DNA of 64,000 nt from Streptomyces diastatochromogenes (lineage in GTDB: Bacteria; Actinomycetota; Actinomycetes; Streptomycetales; Streptomycetaceae). The notes under the pieces were generated by a model. That model saw only the letters and a list, made by a program, of their open reading frames with translations. It made no database searches and was not told the DNA's origin. The translations under genes and the position numbers were made by a program. Shown piece by piece: positions 49,375 through 58,111 of this stretch. The first letter of the stretch is position 1. Every line of letters starts with the position of its first letter. The stretch is from the NCBI RefSeq assembly GCF_002242805.1, contig NZ_MCGQ01000029.1, positions 163,349-227,348 on the forward strand, in the 5' to 3' direction.

Positions 49375-50315
49375 GGCTCCGTCTCGTCGTCCTTGAACTC
49401 GGTCACCCGCTCCAGCAGGATCGGCTCCCAGGCGCGCCGCAGCTGGATCCGCAGCAGCGGCAGGGAGCCGGTGGCGCGGCCTTCGATGTGGTCGGTGAGG
49501 CGGACGACGGTGTCGCAGCGGGCGAGCCACAGACCGCGCAGGCAGGGGCGGGCGCCGTAGCCGGCGAGGGTGGCGGCGCGGACGGCGGCCGGGGAGCCGA
49601 CGGCGACGGCGAGGCCGGCGATGTCCTCGGCGGGGTCGCCGAGGGCGGCCGCGGTCCAGTCCAGGATGCCGCGGACCCGTCCGTCGGCGCTGACCACCAC
49701 GTGCTCGCCGGTGAGGCCGTGGTGGGTGAGCACGGCGGTGCCGGTCTGAGCGGCGAGCTGGGCGGCGCCGGGCGGGGTGAGCTGGTGCAGGCGGGCGGCG
49801 TCGAACTCGTCGGCGGCGGCGAGCCGTTCGGCCGCGTGCACGGCCATGCGGCGCAGCGCGTCCAGGGAGCGCGGGGCGGTGCGCGGCACGCCGAGCGCCT
49901 CCACCTGCCGTGCGGGCACCGCACGCAGTCCGCTGAGCAGTCCGGCCAGGTCGGCCTCGCCGACGGCGGAGACGTCGTGCTCGTCGGCGGTGCCGCCGGG
50001 CAGCTTGGTGTCGAGGGTGTAGGCGAGGCCGGGTGCCCAGTCGCCGTGGGCGACGCTGGTCGGGACCGCGACGGGCACGTGCGGGCGGACCAGGTCGCGC
50101 AGGCGCAGTTCACGGCGGCGGCGGACGGAGGCCTCCCGGTCGGGGGCGAGGCGCAGCACATGGCGGGTGCCGACCCACCAGGTGTGCTCGCGGCCCTCGG
50201 TGACGGGCCGGACGTCGGGGCCCTCGGTGCCGTCCGCGGTCGCCTTGCTCTCCTTGAGCAGGGAACGGACCAGTCTGCGGACGGTGTCCGCGGTGGGTGT
50301 CGGTGCCTGGGTCAT
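49371..50315 (-). CDS. APH-fold phosphotransferase with altered catalytic loop
   Basis: The 314-residue protein has the aminoglycoside phosphotransferase/choline kinase fold. The second catalytic Asp is present (ILDWTAAALGDPAED), but the catalytic loop reads THHGLTGEHVVV instead of HGD-x4-N, so the base Asp and the metal-binding Asn are both replaced. It may be a pseudokinase or bind a ligand. It overlaps the treZ stop by four bases and is convergent with it. The upstream M24 peptidase on the same strand ends 65 bases away, and they may be co-transcribed. Confidence 0.78.
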   Translation of the reverse strand: MTQAPTPTADTVRRLVRSLLKESKATADGTEGPDVRPVTEGREHTWWVGTRHVLRLAPDREASVRRRRELRLRDLVRPHVPVAVPTSVAHGDWAPGLAYTLDTKLPGGTADEHDVSAVGEADLAGLLSGLRAVPARQVEALGVPRTAPRSLDALRRMAVHAAERLAAADEFDAARLHQLTPPGAAQLAAQTGTAVLTHHGLTGEHVVVSADGRVRGILDWTAAALGDPAEDIAGLAVAVGSPAAVRAATLAGYGARPCLRGLWLARCDTVVRLTDHIEGRATGSLPLLRIQLRRAWEPILLERVTEFKDDETEP

Positions 50316-50380
50316 GGGTCGCGCCGTAGCCGTTCCGGGATGTCGTCGAGCGGGTGTCTCCTGGTCTGTCAGCCGTTCTC

Positions 50381-51508
50381 TCAGTCCACTATGACCATCT
50401 CACGGGTGGTGTTGTTGAGGCGGCGACCGCCGTCCTCGGTCACCGTGACGATGTCCTCGATGCGCACTCCGAAGCGGCCGGGAAGGTAGATGCCGGGCTC
50501 CACGGAGAAACACATGCCCGGTACCAGCGGCTGCTCCTCGCCCTCGATCATGTACGGCGGCTCGTGCGTGGTGACGCCGATGCCGTGCCCGGTGCGGTGG
50601 ATGAAGTACTCGCCGTAGCCGGCGTCGGTGATCACCGCACGGGCGGCACGGTCGACCTCCTGGCAGGCGACGCCCGGCCGTACGGCCCGGAAGCCCGCCT
50701 CCTGGGCGGCGCGCACGATGTCGTGGACCGTGCGTTCCTCCTCGGTCGGCTCGCCGACGTGGACCGTGCGGGTGGTGTCGGAGCCGTAGCCGTCCTTGAG
50801 GCCGCCGAAGTCGAGGACGACCATGTCGCCGTGCTGGATGACGCGGTCGCCGACCTCGTGGTGCGGGTTGGCGCCGTTGGGGCCCGAGCCGACGATGGTG
50901 AAGTCGACCTGGGAGTGCCCGAAGCGGCGCAGCAGGTCGGCGAGGTCGTGGCCGACGTCGGACTCGCGGCGCCCGGCGAAGGGAACCTTCCGGATCTCCT
51001 CGAACGTTGCGTCCGCAGCCGCGCCCGCGGCTGCCAGGAGCTCCAGTTCGGCCGCGTCCTTGACGGCGCGCAGCATGGGCAGGGCGTCGGTGAGGGAGGC
51101 GTAGGAGGTGCCGGGCAGGGTGCGCTGGAGGCCCAGCAGGTGCATCGCCCAGGTGTTGTCGCTGATGCCGAAGCGGCCGCTGTGGTCGAGGAGCGCGGCG
51201 GTGACGGCGTAGGGGTCCTTGCCGTCGGTCCAGTCGCGCAGGCTGAGGGCGGACGCGCCGGTCGCGTGCTCGGCGTCCGGGGCCTCCAGGGTGGGCACGA
51301 CGAGCACGGGGTCGTGTCCCGGGGTGAGGACCAGCACGGTGAGCCGTTCGGTGACCGCGGTGGGCGTGTAGCCGGTCAGCCACACCATGTCCGGCCCCGG
51401 CGCCACGAGCAGTCCCGCGAGGCCGGCGTCGGCGGCAGCGCGCGCGGCGCGCTCCATACGGGCCCTGTAGTCGTCGGCGGTGAAGGGCGCGGGCGTGCTA
51501 CCGGTCAT
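50381..51508 (-). CDS. M24 family Xaa-Pro aminopeptidase
   Basis: A 375-residue pita-bread metallopeptidase. An N-terminal creatinase-like domain (to about 140) precedes the catalytic domain with the five metal ligands: VVLDFGG (Asp), SDTTRTV (Asp), HRTGHGIG (His), SVEPGIY (Glu) and RIEDIV (Glu). It removes N-terminal residues before proline in the cytoplasm. GGAGG sits five bases before the ATG. Confidence 0.92.
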   Translation of the reverse strand: MTGSTPAPFTADDYRARMERAARAAADAGLAGLLVAPGPDMVWLTGYTPTAVTERLTVLVLTPGHDPVLVVPTLEAPDAEHATGASALSLRDWTDGKDPYAVTAALLDHSGRFGISDNTWAMHLLGLQRTLPGTSYASLTDALPMLRAVKDAAELELLAAAGAAADATFEEIRKVPFAGRRESDVGHDLADLLRRFGHSQVDFTIVGSGPNGANPHHEVGDRVIQHGDMVVLDFGGLKDGYGSDTTRTVHVGEPTEEERTVHDIVRAAQEAGFRAVRPGVACQEVDRAARAVITDAGYGEYFIHRTGHGIGVTTHEPPYMIEGEEQPLVPGMCFSVEPGIYLPGRFGVRIEDIVTVTEDGGRRLNNTTREMVIVD

Positions 51509-51726
51509 CCGGGCCTCCGAGCGCGGTCGTGGTGACGGGGCTAAGCGGTCTCGGGCAGCATCCTGCCCGGCCGGACAGGGCGGCGCGAGCCGATCGCGGA
51601 GTCCTGCTGCGGCGGTCCGCTGGGACGGGGCTCGGCATGGGGCCATCATGGCGCGTGGGGCGGGGTGCGACCAGCGAGTTTCCCGACGTGTCCGGACACT
51701 CGGGACCGTCACTTCGGCCGCGGTGA

Positions 51727-51819
51727 GGTCAGCATCCCGTCGAGTCAGCTCCCCGTCAGGCGACCCACCCGTCAGGTCAGCACCCCGTAAGACGACCACC
51801 CCGTCAGGTCACCACCCCC
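51727..51819. repeat. Degenerate short tandem repeat between the peptidase and PDZ genes
   Basis: About six imperfect copies of a 14-18 base unit, CCCCGTCAGGTCAGCA, fill much of the 295-base gap and run into the PDZ-gene 3' end. No gene, terminator or clear promoter element was seen in the remainder of the gap. Confidence 0.55.
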
Positions 51820-52361
51820 GGAACGACCGTCAGCTGTTGGTAGCCGCCGCCGGGATGGCGCACGGTGAGGGTCACCTCCGTTCCGGGGCGGGCGTGGGCG
51901 ACGGCCCGGGCGAGGTCGGCGGCCGTGTCGACGCGTGCGCTGCCGAACTGCAGCAGGATGTCGCCGCGGACCAGGCCCGCCGTGTAGCCCGGGCCGGGCA
52001 CATGGACACCCACCACCAGGGCGCCGACCTTGTCGGCGTCGACGGCCTCGACGCCCAGGGTCGCGCCGGTCCGGGTCTCCGAGGGGCTCGGGGAGGGGGC
52101 GGGCGTGGCCGGGGGACGGTGCGGCGGGGCCTGGCGTTGCAGCTCGGCCAGTCTGCTCATGCCGATCACCGTGGCGCCGACCGTGCCGATGCCGACCCCG
52201 GAGAGCACCAGGACGGTGCCGGTGAACAGCCCGAACAGCAGGGTCCTGAGCCGCCGGCCGCGGCGGCGCGCGGCGTGCGGGTGCCGGGCGGAGCCGGGAG
52301 TGCCGCTCCCGGGCCGCTCCTGACCGGGCATCGGCTTGGGACGCAACGCAGTCTGATCCAT
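51804..52361 (-). CDS. Membrane-anchored PDZ domain protein
   Basis: This 185-residue protein has a basic cytoplasmic N-terminus, one transmembrane helix (about 40-68, LLFGLFTGTVLVLSGVGIGT), a Pro/Ser linker and a C-terminal PDZ domain (about 100-185; GALVVGVHVPGPGYTAGLV, DILLQFGSARVDTAADL). It looks like the PDZ end of an HtrA/DegP protease without the trypsin domain. It could bind C-termini of envelope proteins or assist a protease encoded elsewhere. Confidence 0.83.
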   Translation of the reverse strand: MDQTALRPKPMPGQERPGSGTPGSARHPHAARRRGRRLRTLLFGLFTGTVLVLSGVGIGTVGATVIGMSRLAELQRQAPPHRPPATPAPSPSPSETRTGATLGVEAVDADKVGALVVGVHVPGPGYTAGLVRGDILLQFGSARVDTAADLARAVAHARPGTEVTLTVRHPGGGYQQLTVVPGVVT

Positions 52362-52486
52362 GGTTCGCTCGCCTCCGGCTGGTGCTCTACCCGGGGCTCC
52401 GCTCCACGACGAGACACGAACGAGTGAGACTGGCCGGAGCGTGGCGGAGGGTAGTCATAGCCGTCGAGGCGAAGCACCGGACCGTC

Positions 52487-52550
52487 GTTCACGCACGGTC
52501 AACCAGCTGCCGGACCCCCGCTCACGCACGCTCCACCAGCTGCCGGACCA
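52487..52550. repeat. 33-bp tandem duplication at the 3' end of a LysR gene
   Basis: Copy 1 at 52487-52517 and copy 2 at 52520-52550 share TCACGCACG-TC-ACCAGCTGCCGGAC. Copy 2 is the LysR C-terminus (VRQLVERA, stop). Copy 1 encodes the same ending (VRQLVDRA, stop) downstream of the real stop codon. Confidence 0.75.
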
Positions 52551-53388
52551 CCTCCGCCGCCGCGCCCCTCGGAGCCCCGCCGTGCAGGAGTTCCGTGCGG
52601 TGGACGACCCGCGGTGCGGTGAGCGCGACGGCGACGGTGCCCGGAATGCCCGTCGCCGTCGAGCGGGGCAGCAGGGTGAGGCCGTGGCCGGCGGCGGTGA
52701 GGGCGGTGAGGGTGCGCAGGTCGGTGCCCTCGTAGCGGAGGGCGGGGCGGAAGGCGCCGCCGCCGTTGGCGCCGCGCAGGTGGGCGAGCGGGAGGGCCGC
52801 GTCGGGCGCGTCCAGCCAGCGGGCGTCGGCGAGGTCGCCGAGGCGCAGGCCGGTGCGGCCGGCGAGGGGGTGGCCGGTGGGCAGCAGGACGCTGACGGGT
52901 TCCTCGGCGACGCCGTGCGTGGTCAGCGGGGCCACGTCGGGCAGCCTGAGCGGATCGCTGGGGGCGGCGAGGCCGTCGACCAGGCCGAGGTCGGCGGTGC
53001 CGGTGGCGACGGCGGCCGGGATCTCGTCCCGGGTGAGGACGCGCAGGGTCACGCCCGCGGCCGGGAGCGCGCCCAGGACGCCGGGGCCGAGGGCGGTCGG
53101 TGTGGTGGCGAGGGTCAGGCCGTGGGCGGGCGCGGCGGCCATGCGGACCACGTCGGCGCGGGCCGCGTCCAGGCGCAGCAGCAGCGGGCCCGCGTGCTCC
53201 AGGAGGCGTTCGCCCGCCGCGGTGGGTGCGACGGGCCGCCGGGTGAGCAGGGGCGCGCCGAGGTCCTGTTCGAGGGCGGCGATGTGCTGGGACACCGCGG
53301 ACTGGGTGTAGCCCAGTTCGCGCGCGGCCTCGGAGAAGGAGGCGAGGCGCGCCACGGTGACGTACGTGCGCAGCAGGTGCGGGTCCAT
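52522..53388 (-). CDS. LysR family transcriptional regulator
   Basis: A 288-residue LTTR with HTH ASFSEAARELGYTQSAVSQHI and an Ala/Leu-rich effector domain (TADLGLVDGLAAPSDP). It is divergent from the glutamine amidotransferase-like gene and probably regulates it through the T-N11-A site in the 93-base gap. Its C-terminal eight codons and stop are duplicated just downstream. Confidence 0.9.
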   Translation of the reverse strand: MDPHLLRTYVTVARLASFSEAARELGYTQSAVSQHIAALEQDLGAPLLTRRPVAPTAAGERLLEHAGPLLLRLDAARADVVRMAAAPAHGLTLATTPTALGPGVLGALPAAGVTLRVLTRDEIPAAVATGTADLGLVDGLAAPSDPLRLPDVAPLTTHGVAEEPVSVLLPTGHPLAGRTGLRLGDLADARWLDAPDAALPLAHLRGANGGGAFRPALRYEGTDLRTLTALTAAGHGLTLLPRSTATGIPGTVAVALTAPRVVHRTELLHGGAPRGAAAEVVRQLVERA

Positions 53389-53416
53389 GCGGACCAGGAT
53401 CCCACTCCATCAGCAC

Positions 53417-53429
53417 TGCTTATCGAGCA
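53417..53429. promoter_or_regulatory. LysR-type box between LysR and amidotransferase genes
   Basis: TGCT-TATCG-AGCA has the T-N11-A spacing of LysR binding sites and lies midway between the two divergent starts. Confidence 0.4.
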
Positions 53430-53481
53430 TGCAGGAATCATCGTTGGACGTGAACCACGGGCGCCGCCCAGGATGAACGGC

Positions 53482-54213
53482 ATGACGAACACCGCAGCTC
53501 ACACCGCCACCCTCGCCCTCGTCGGGGACCGCTCCCCCAACGTCGTCTCGCACACCCGCGTCCCGCTCCTGCTGGACGCCCTCGCCGAACGCGACCGGCT
53601 GGTCCTGGACGCCTACTGGATCCCGTCGGAGGACGCGGCGGCCGAAGGCGCGGTGCGGGGCTTCGACGCGGTGTGGGTGCTGCCGGGCAGCCCGTACCGC
53701 AGTGAGGCGGGCGTCCTCGCGGCCATCCGCACCGCGCGCGAGGAGGGCATCCCGTTCCTGGGCACGTGCGGCGGCTTCCAGCACGCGCTGCTGGAGTTCG
53801 CCCGGAACGTGTGCGGGCTGACCCGGGTCGCGCACGCGGAGAACGACCCCGGCGCCGAGGACCCGCTCATCGAGCCGCTGGCCTGCTCGCTGGTGGGCCA
53901 CGAGGCGGCGGTGGCCATCGAGCCCGGGTCGCTGGCCGAGTCGGTGATCGGCTCGGCGCGCACGGTCGAGCGGTACTTCTGCGCGTACGGCCCCTCCCGC
54001 CACCTCGACACCCTGCGCGCCCACGGCCTGCGGTTCTCCGGGCACGACGAGGACGGGCACGTCCGGGTGGCCGAACTGCCGGGCCATCCCTTCTTCCTGG
54101 CCACCCTGTTCCAGCCGGAACTGTCCGGCGACGGCTCACATCCGCACCCCGTCGTACGGGCACTGGCGCGGGCGGCGGTCGAACACGCGGCGAGGGTGCG
54201 CCAGTCGGCCTGA
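53482..54213 (+). CDS. CTP synthase C-terminal-related class I amidotransferase-like protein
   Basis: A 243-residue stand-alone protein related to the glutaminase domain of CTP synthase. The nucleophile elbow FLGTCGGFQHAL is intact, but the catalytic triad His-Pro-Glu reads LFQPELS, so His is replaced by Gln. This family is known as CTP-synthase-C-terminal-related (seleno)proteins, and its reaction is unknown. With Cys but no His it is unlikely to hydrolyse glutamine normally. ATG 53482 has AGGA eight bases upstream; ATG 53473 lies within that ribosome site. Confidence 0.82.
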   Translation: MTNTAAHTATLALVGDRSPNVVSHTRVPLLLDALAERDRLVLDAYWIPSEDAAAEGAVRGFDAVWVLPGSPYRSEAGVLAAIRTAREEGIPFLGTCGGFQHALLEFARNVCGLTRVAHAENDPGAEDPLIEPLACSLVGHEAAVAIEPGSLAESVIGSARTVERYFCAYGPSRHLDTLRAHGLRFSGHDEDGHVRVAELPGHPFFLATLFQPELSGDGSHPHPVVRALARAAVEHAARVRQSA

Positions 54214-54273
54214 ACCGAACGCCACCGCACCGCCGGTGCGTCGCTGTCAGTGGCGGCTGTTACGTTCGGTGAC

Positions 54274-55791
54274 ATGACCGATCACGCCCTGCGGCTGCTC
54301 AGGCAGCACCGGCATCTCGCCGAACTGGCAGCGTTCCCCTTCAACTTCGACCTGGACCGTGCCGCCCACGGCCACGTCGAACCGGTCCGCCTGGCCTCCG
54401 GCGGACCGCTGGAGGTGGTCGCGGGCGACGACACCGGCGGCACGTACTTCCAGTGCGCCGACGGCTCGATGCTGTACGCCGACTCGGAAGGCTCGGCGGG
54501 GATCATCGGGACGAGCGCGGACGAGGCGCTGGAGATCCTGATCGGCCTGCCCGGCTGGCACGGCTACGTGGACCTGTCGCCGGCGGACGGCACGGAGGCG
54601 ATCCTCGCGCAGGTGGCCGGGACCGAGAAGGAGATCCGCGAGTACTACGGCATCGACGCCGAGCGTGCCGAACTGCGCGCCGCTCTGGGCTTTCCCGACC
54701 GTTCCCCGGTCGAGCTGATCGGCCTGCTGCACGCGGCACTCCTGCGCACCGAGCCCGACCACGTGCTGCTCAACGCCGAGGAGGGCATGGCCTACCACCT
54801 GCTCGACGAGCACCCCCGCCCGCCGCTGTGGGAGCCGGTTCTGGAGCGCGGCCGGGCCGATCTCGCCCGGCTGCGCGCCGGGGACCCGACCATGGCCGAC
54901 GATCCGGTACGACGCCGACTGGTGCTGCGGGCGGCCCAGTTCGACCGCTCGGACGACGACCTGCCGCTGCTGCGGCAGCTGCTGCGCCGTGAGGCGGAGT
55001 CCTCGATGACCGACGAACTGCGGCTGGCCGCCGTCCTGGTGGGCCTGCACGGGGACCCGGCGGATCTGCCGCTGCTGCACGAGGTGCGCGACACGGACTT
55101 CGACACCTGGTGCGGCCTGGGCGGAATACCGGAACGGGACGCGAGCGGGCCCGAACTGCGCCAGTGGGCCGCGGACTTGGACGCCTCCCTGTTCGGTCCG
55201 GATCCCTCCGACGAACCCGTGTCGACCTGGACCGACCTGGCCGCGGCCCAGGGGCTCACCGAACTCGCCAGAGTCACCCTGATCCGCCGCCTGGACGACC
55301 TCGCCATGAACCAGAGCCTGCTGCTGCGGCCCGGGAGCCGCACCGAGATGGATCCCTCCCCGCTGCACTCCCTGGCCTTCGACTTCGAGCACCTGGGCGA
55401 TGCGGAGCAGGCGCTGCGCGCCCAGCGCCTGTACACCGGGCTGCAGGAGACGGCCTGGGACCGGGTCTCGGCCCAGCGGGACCTGGCCCGTCTGGAGCGC
55501 GAGACGGGCCTGCTCCTCCCGGCCGCGCGGACCCTGTCCGCACTCCGCTCCACCCTGGACGCTCCGGGCGACGACTCCCTCGCGCACTGGCAGGCGGTGA
55601 ACCTCGGCCGGTTCATCGTCCAGGAGCACTACGCGCTGGCCCGCGCCCTCGCCGACGCGGACCTCGCCGCGGATGCCCGCGCGGTCCTGGCGGGCGGTGA
55701 CGCGATACGCGGCGAGCTGCGGGGAGCGGCCGTCAAGGGGCTGGACGAGCTTGCCGCGGAGGTGGTGGAGCGGATCGGGGACGTCAGCTGA
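54274..55791 (+). CDS. Large cytoplasmic protein of unknown function
   Basis: A 505-residue acidic, Leu-rich protein. The first 90 residues form a beta-rich region (GGPLEVVAGDDTGGTYFQC, GSAGIIGTSADEALEIL) reminiscent of SUKH/SMI1-like folds used by immunity proteins. The rest is helical and could be HEAT/TPR-like (RLVLRAAQFDRSDDDLPLL, QALRAQRLYTGLQETA). I do not recognise a family with certainty. TACGTT lies seven bases before the ATG with no ribosome site, suggesting a leaderless transcript. The end overlaps geosmin synthase by eight bases, tail to tail. Confidence 0.75.
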   Translation: MTDHALRLLRQHRHLAELAAFPFNFDLDRAAHGHVEPVRLASGGPLEVVAGDDTGGTYFQCADGSMLYADSEGSAGIIGTSADEALEILIGLPGWHGYVDLSPADGTEAILAQVAGTEKEIREYYGIDAERAELRAALGFPDRSPVELIGLLHAALLRTEPDHVLLNAEEGMAYHLLDEHPRPPLWEPVLERGRADLARLRAGDPTMADDPVRRRLVLRAAQFDRSDDDLPLLRQLLRREAESSMTDELRLAAVLVGLHGDPADLPLLHEVRDTDFDTWCGLGGIPERDASGPELRQWAADLDASLFGPDPSDEPVSTWTDLAAAQGLTELARVTLIRRLDDLAMNQSLLLRPGSRTEMDPSPLHSLAFDFEHLGDAEQALRAQRLYTGLQETAWDRVSAQRDLARLERETGLLLPAARTLSALRSTLDAPGDDSLAHWQAVNLGRFIVQEHYALARALADADLAADARAVLAGGDAIRGELRGAAVKGLDELAAEVVERIGDVS

Positions 55792-57946
55792 CCAGCGTCA
55801 CGGGTGCCGGGGCACGGTCGGGCAGGAAGCCGTGGGCGCGGCGGGCGAGGAACGGGGCCTTGTAGCGGTCGACCTCCCGGTGCCAGTGCAGGATGCCCGC
55901 CAGCCAGTTCTGCAGGTCGGCCACGTAGTCCGCCATGGCCTCGCGCGCCTCGGCCGACAGAGCGAAGTCGACGTACAGGACGGGCAGTTCGTGGCTGATG
56001 ATGTGCTCGAACTGCTGCATGCGCTGGGTCATCAGATCGTGGACGATGCCGAGCGCGGCCGGATAGTCGCAGCCGAAGAAGTTCTGCACGACCAGGATCG
56101 CGTTGTGCAGCTCCCCTTCGTACTCGATCTCCTTCTGGTACGAGAAGACGTCGTTGGTCAGGCACGCGTAGTCCATGGCGGCCTTCTCCAGCGCCTGGAC
56201 GGGGCCGGTGCGGTAGATCTCCGGCGGGATCGCGGGGCCCTGGCGGCTGCGGGACAGGCCGAGGGTGAGGTCGGAGCCGAAGGTGTCGCGGCGCATCTCC
56301 AGGTAGTCGACCGGGTCGGGGATTCGGTTCTGCAGCTGGTTGGACAGCTCCCACACCCAGCTCTCGGTCATCTTGTCGACGGAGTCGCGCAGGTCGCGCC
56401 GCTGGTCGGGGGTCAGGCCGGCGGTGGTGCGGGCCCAGAGGTCGGTCAGGCCGCGTTCCATGCCGGTGACCGGGACGACGGTCGTCTCCTCGCCGTCGCA
56501 GGGCATGCACGTGGACAGGCGGGCGGTGGCCAGCCGGGCGGCTGCCAGGTCGCGGCGGGCACCGAAGACCAGTGGGTAGTAGTCGTCGGCGTAGGTGCCC
56601 CAAGCCAGCCAGTGGGCGCTGAGGTCCAGGGCCTCAGGGGTGGCGTCCGGGTCGATTCCGGCCGAGCACAGCGCGAGGTCGTAGGCGGCGAGCTTGTCCT
56701 CGTCCCAGACGCCCTCCTCCAGCATGCCCATGCGGTGCATCCAGGCGGTCAGGCGGGGGCGGCACGCCTCCAGGTGCGGGCTCAGCTCGACCTCGTAGGG
56801 CAGGTGGAAGTCGGGCAGCAGTGACGGGCCGACCTTCTGGAAGGGCACGTGCGCGTAGGCCCGGAGGCGTTCCACGGCGGCCGTGGCGAGCAGCGCGCCG
56901 ATGTCGGCGGCGGAGGTGCCGGGACCGGTCAGCTTCTGCCAGGGTGCGAGGGAGGTGGCGCCCTTGTTCATGTAGCGGCTGGAGCGCAGGTGCCACTCGT
57001 GGCCGCCGGACTGCCAGTCCTGAAGTCCCTTGGTGTAGGCGGCGACCGCGGCAACCTCGTCGGGCCTGAGCCCCTTCTCCAGGGCGACGGCGGGCGCTTC
57101 GGTGAGCGCGGTGTGCTCGAACTGGTGCAGGCGCGAGGTGAGGATGTCGTTGACGGTCTCGGCGGCCTCCTGGGTGGTGCAGCCGAAGAACGTCTCCAGC
57201 ACGAGCACGCCGTTGCTGTTCTCGCCCTCGTCCTCGACCTCCCGCTGGTAGGAGAAGAGGTCGTTGCGCAGGTGGACCGCGTCGGAGAACGTCTCCATGA
57301 GCACCCTGAGCGGCCGGGTGCCGGAGACGGCGGCGGGCACCTCCGCGGTCGCGTACTCCACGAGCCCCGACGACCAGGGGGCGCCGCCCACCTTGCGGCG
57401 CATCTCGATGTACTCGACCGGGTTGGCGATCCGCCCCTCGTTCATGTTGGACAGCTCCCACATGGACTCGTTCAGCAGGTGCTCGGTGGCGACGGAGAAG
57501 CGCCGGCGCCAGTCGACGGACATCGACGGCACCGTGCGCCTCCACAGGTCGGCGAGTCCCGCCTCGACCGGGTTCTCCGGCTCCGGCATGGGGGTGGCCG
57601 GGTCCAGCGGCATGAACAGGGGCAGGCGGTCCAGGTGGGCCTTTCCGGCGGCGCGGTCCTGGGTGCGCTTGTACATGTCGAGGAAGTGGTCGTCGAAGAA
57701 GAACACCCAGACGTACCAGTCGGTGATCAGCGACAGGGCCGGTCCGTCGCAGTCGGGGTGGGTGTAGGCACACAGGAGCCCGTAGTCGTGCGCCTCCAGA
57801 TCGGCCTGCTCCCAGACCCCGGAGCCCTCCAGCATGCCCATCTCGCGCGCCCACGCCGTCGAGTGGGCACGCGCCACGTCGACATGCGGGTTGAGCCGCG
57901 CGGGATACGGCATGTAGAAGTGCGGGAGTTCGAACGGCTGCGTCAT
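55784..57946 (-). CDS. geoA: Geosmin synthase (germacradienol/geosmin synthase)
   Basis: This 720-residue bifunctional terpene synthase makes the earthy odorant geosmin. The N-terminal domain cyclises farnesyl diphosphate to germacradienol; its metal motifs are FFFDDHFLD (residues 82-90) and NDLFSYQREVEDEGE. The C-terminal domain (from about 365) fragments germacradienol to geosmin and acetone, with DDYYP and NDVFSYQKEIEYEGE. The first motif ends in Asp, where I recall DDHFLE in the S. coelicolor enzyme. The gene is single, with its promoter in the 165-base gap to the divergent hydrolase gene. Geosmin is normally made during sporulation. Confidence 0.97.
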   Translation of the reverse strand: MTQPFELPHFYMPYPARLNPHVDVARAHSTAWAREMGMLEGSGVWEQADLEAHDYGLLCAYTHPDCDGPALSLITDWYVWVFFFDDHFLDMYKRTQDRAAGKAHLDRLPLFMPLDPATPMPEPENPVEAGLADLWRRTVPSMSVDWRRRFSVATEHLLNESMWELSNMNEGRIANPVEYIEMRRKVGGAPWSSGLVEYATAEVPAAVSGTRPLRVLMETFSDAVHLRNDLFSYQREVEDEGENSNGVLVLETFFGCTTQEAAETVNDILTSRLHQFEHTALTEAPAVALEKGLRPDEVAAVAAYTKGLQDWQSGGHEWHLRSSRYMNKGATSLAPWQKLTGPGTSAADIGALLATAAVERLRAYAHVPFQKVGPSLLPDFHLPYEVELSPHLEACRPRLTAWMHRMGMLEEGVWDEDKLAAYDLALCSAGIDPDATPEALDLSAHWLAWGTYADDYYPLVFGARRDLAAARLATARLSTCMPCDGEETTVVPVTGMERGLTDLWARTTAGLTPDQRRDLRDSVDKMTESWVWELSNQLQNRIPDPVDYLEMRRDTFGSDLTLGLSRSRQGPAIPPEIYRTGPVQALEKAAMDYACLTNDVFSYQKEIEYEGELHNAILVVQNFFGCDYPAALGIVHDLMTQRMQQFEHIISHELPVLYVDFALSAEAREAMADYVADLQNWLAGILHWHREVDRYKAPFLARRAHGFLPDRAPAPVTLVS

Positions 57947-58111
57947 GGCGGGGCCCTACCCGGGGGCCGAAAGGGCCATCCGTCGCGCGGCCGATGATCA
58001 CACCATCGCGTGAACCGCCGTCGAAACGGGGACCTTTCACGGGTTCCTGTGGCGTCGGCGTGGCCCGTCCGGACCCTTGCCGAGCCCCCGCGCGCGGGTC
58101 ACGGTAGGCGC

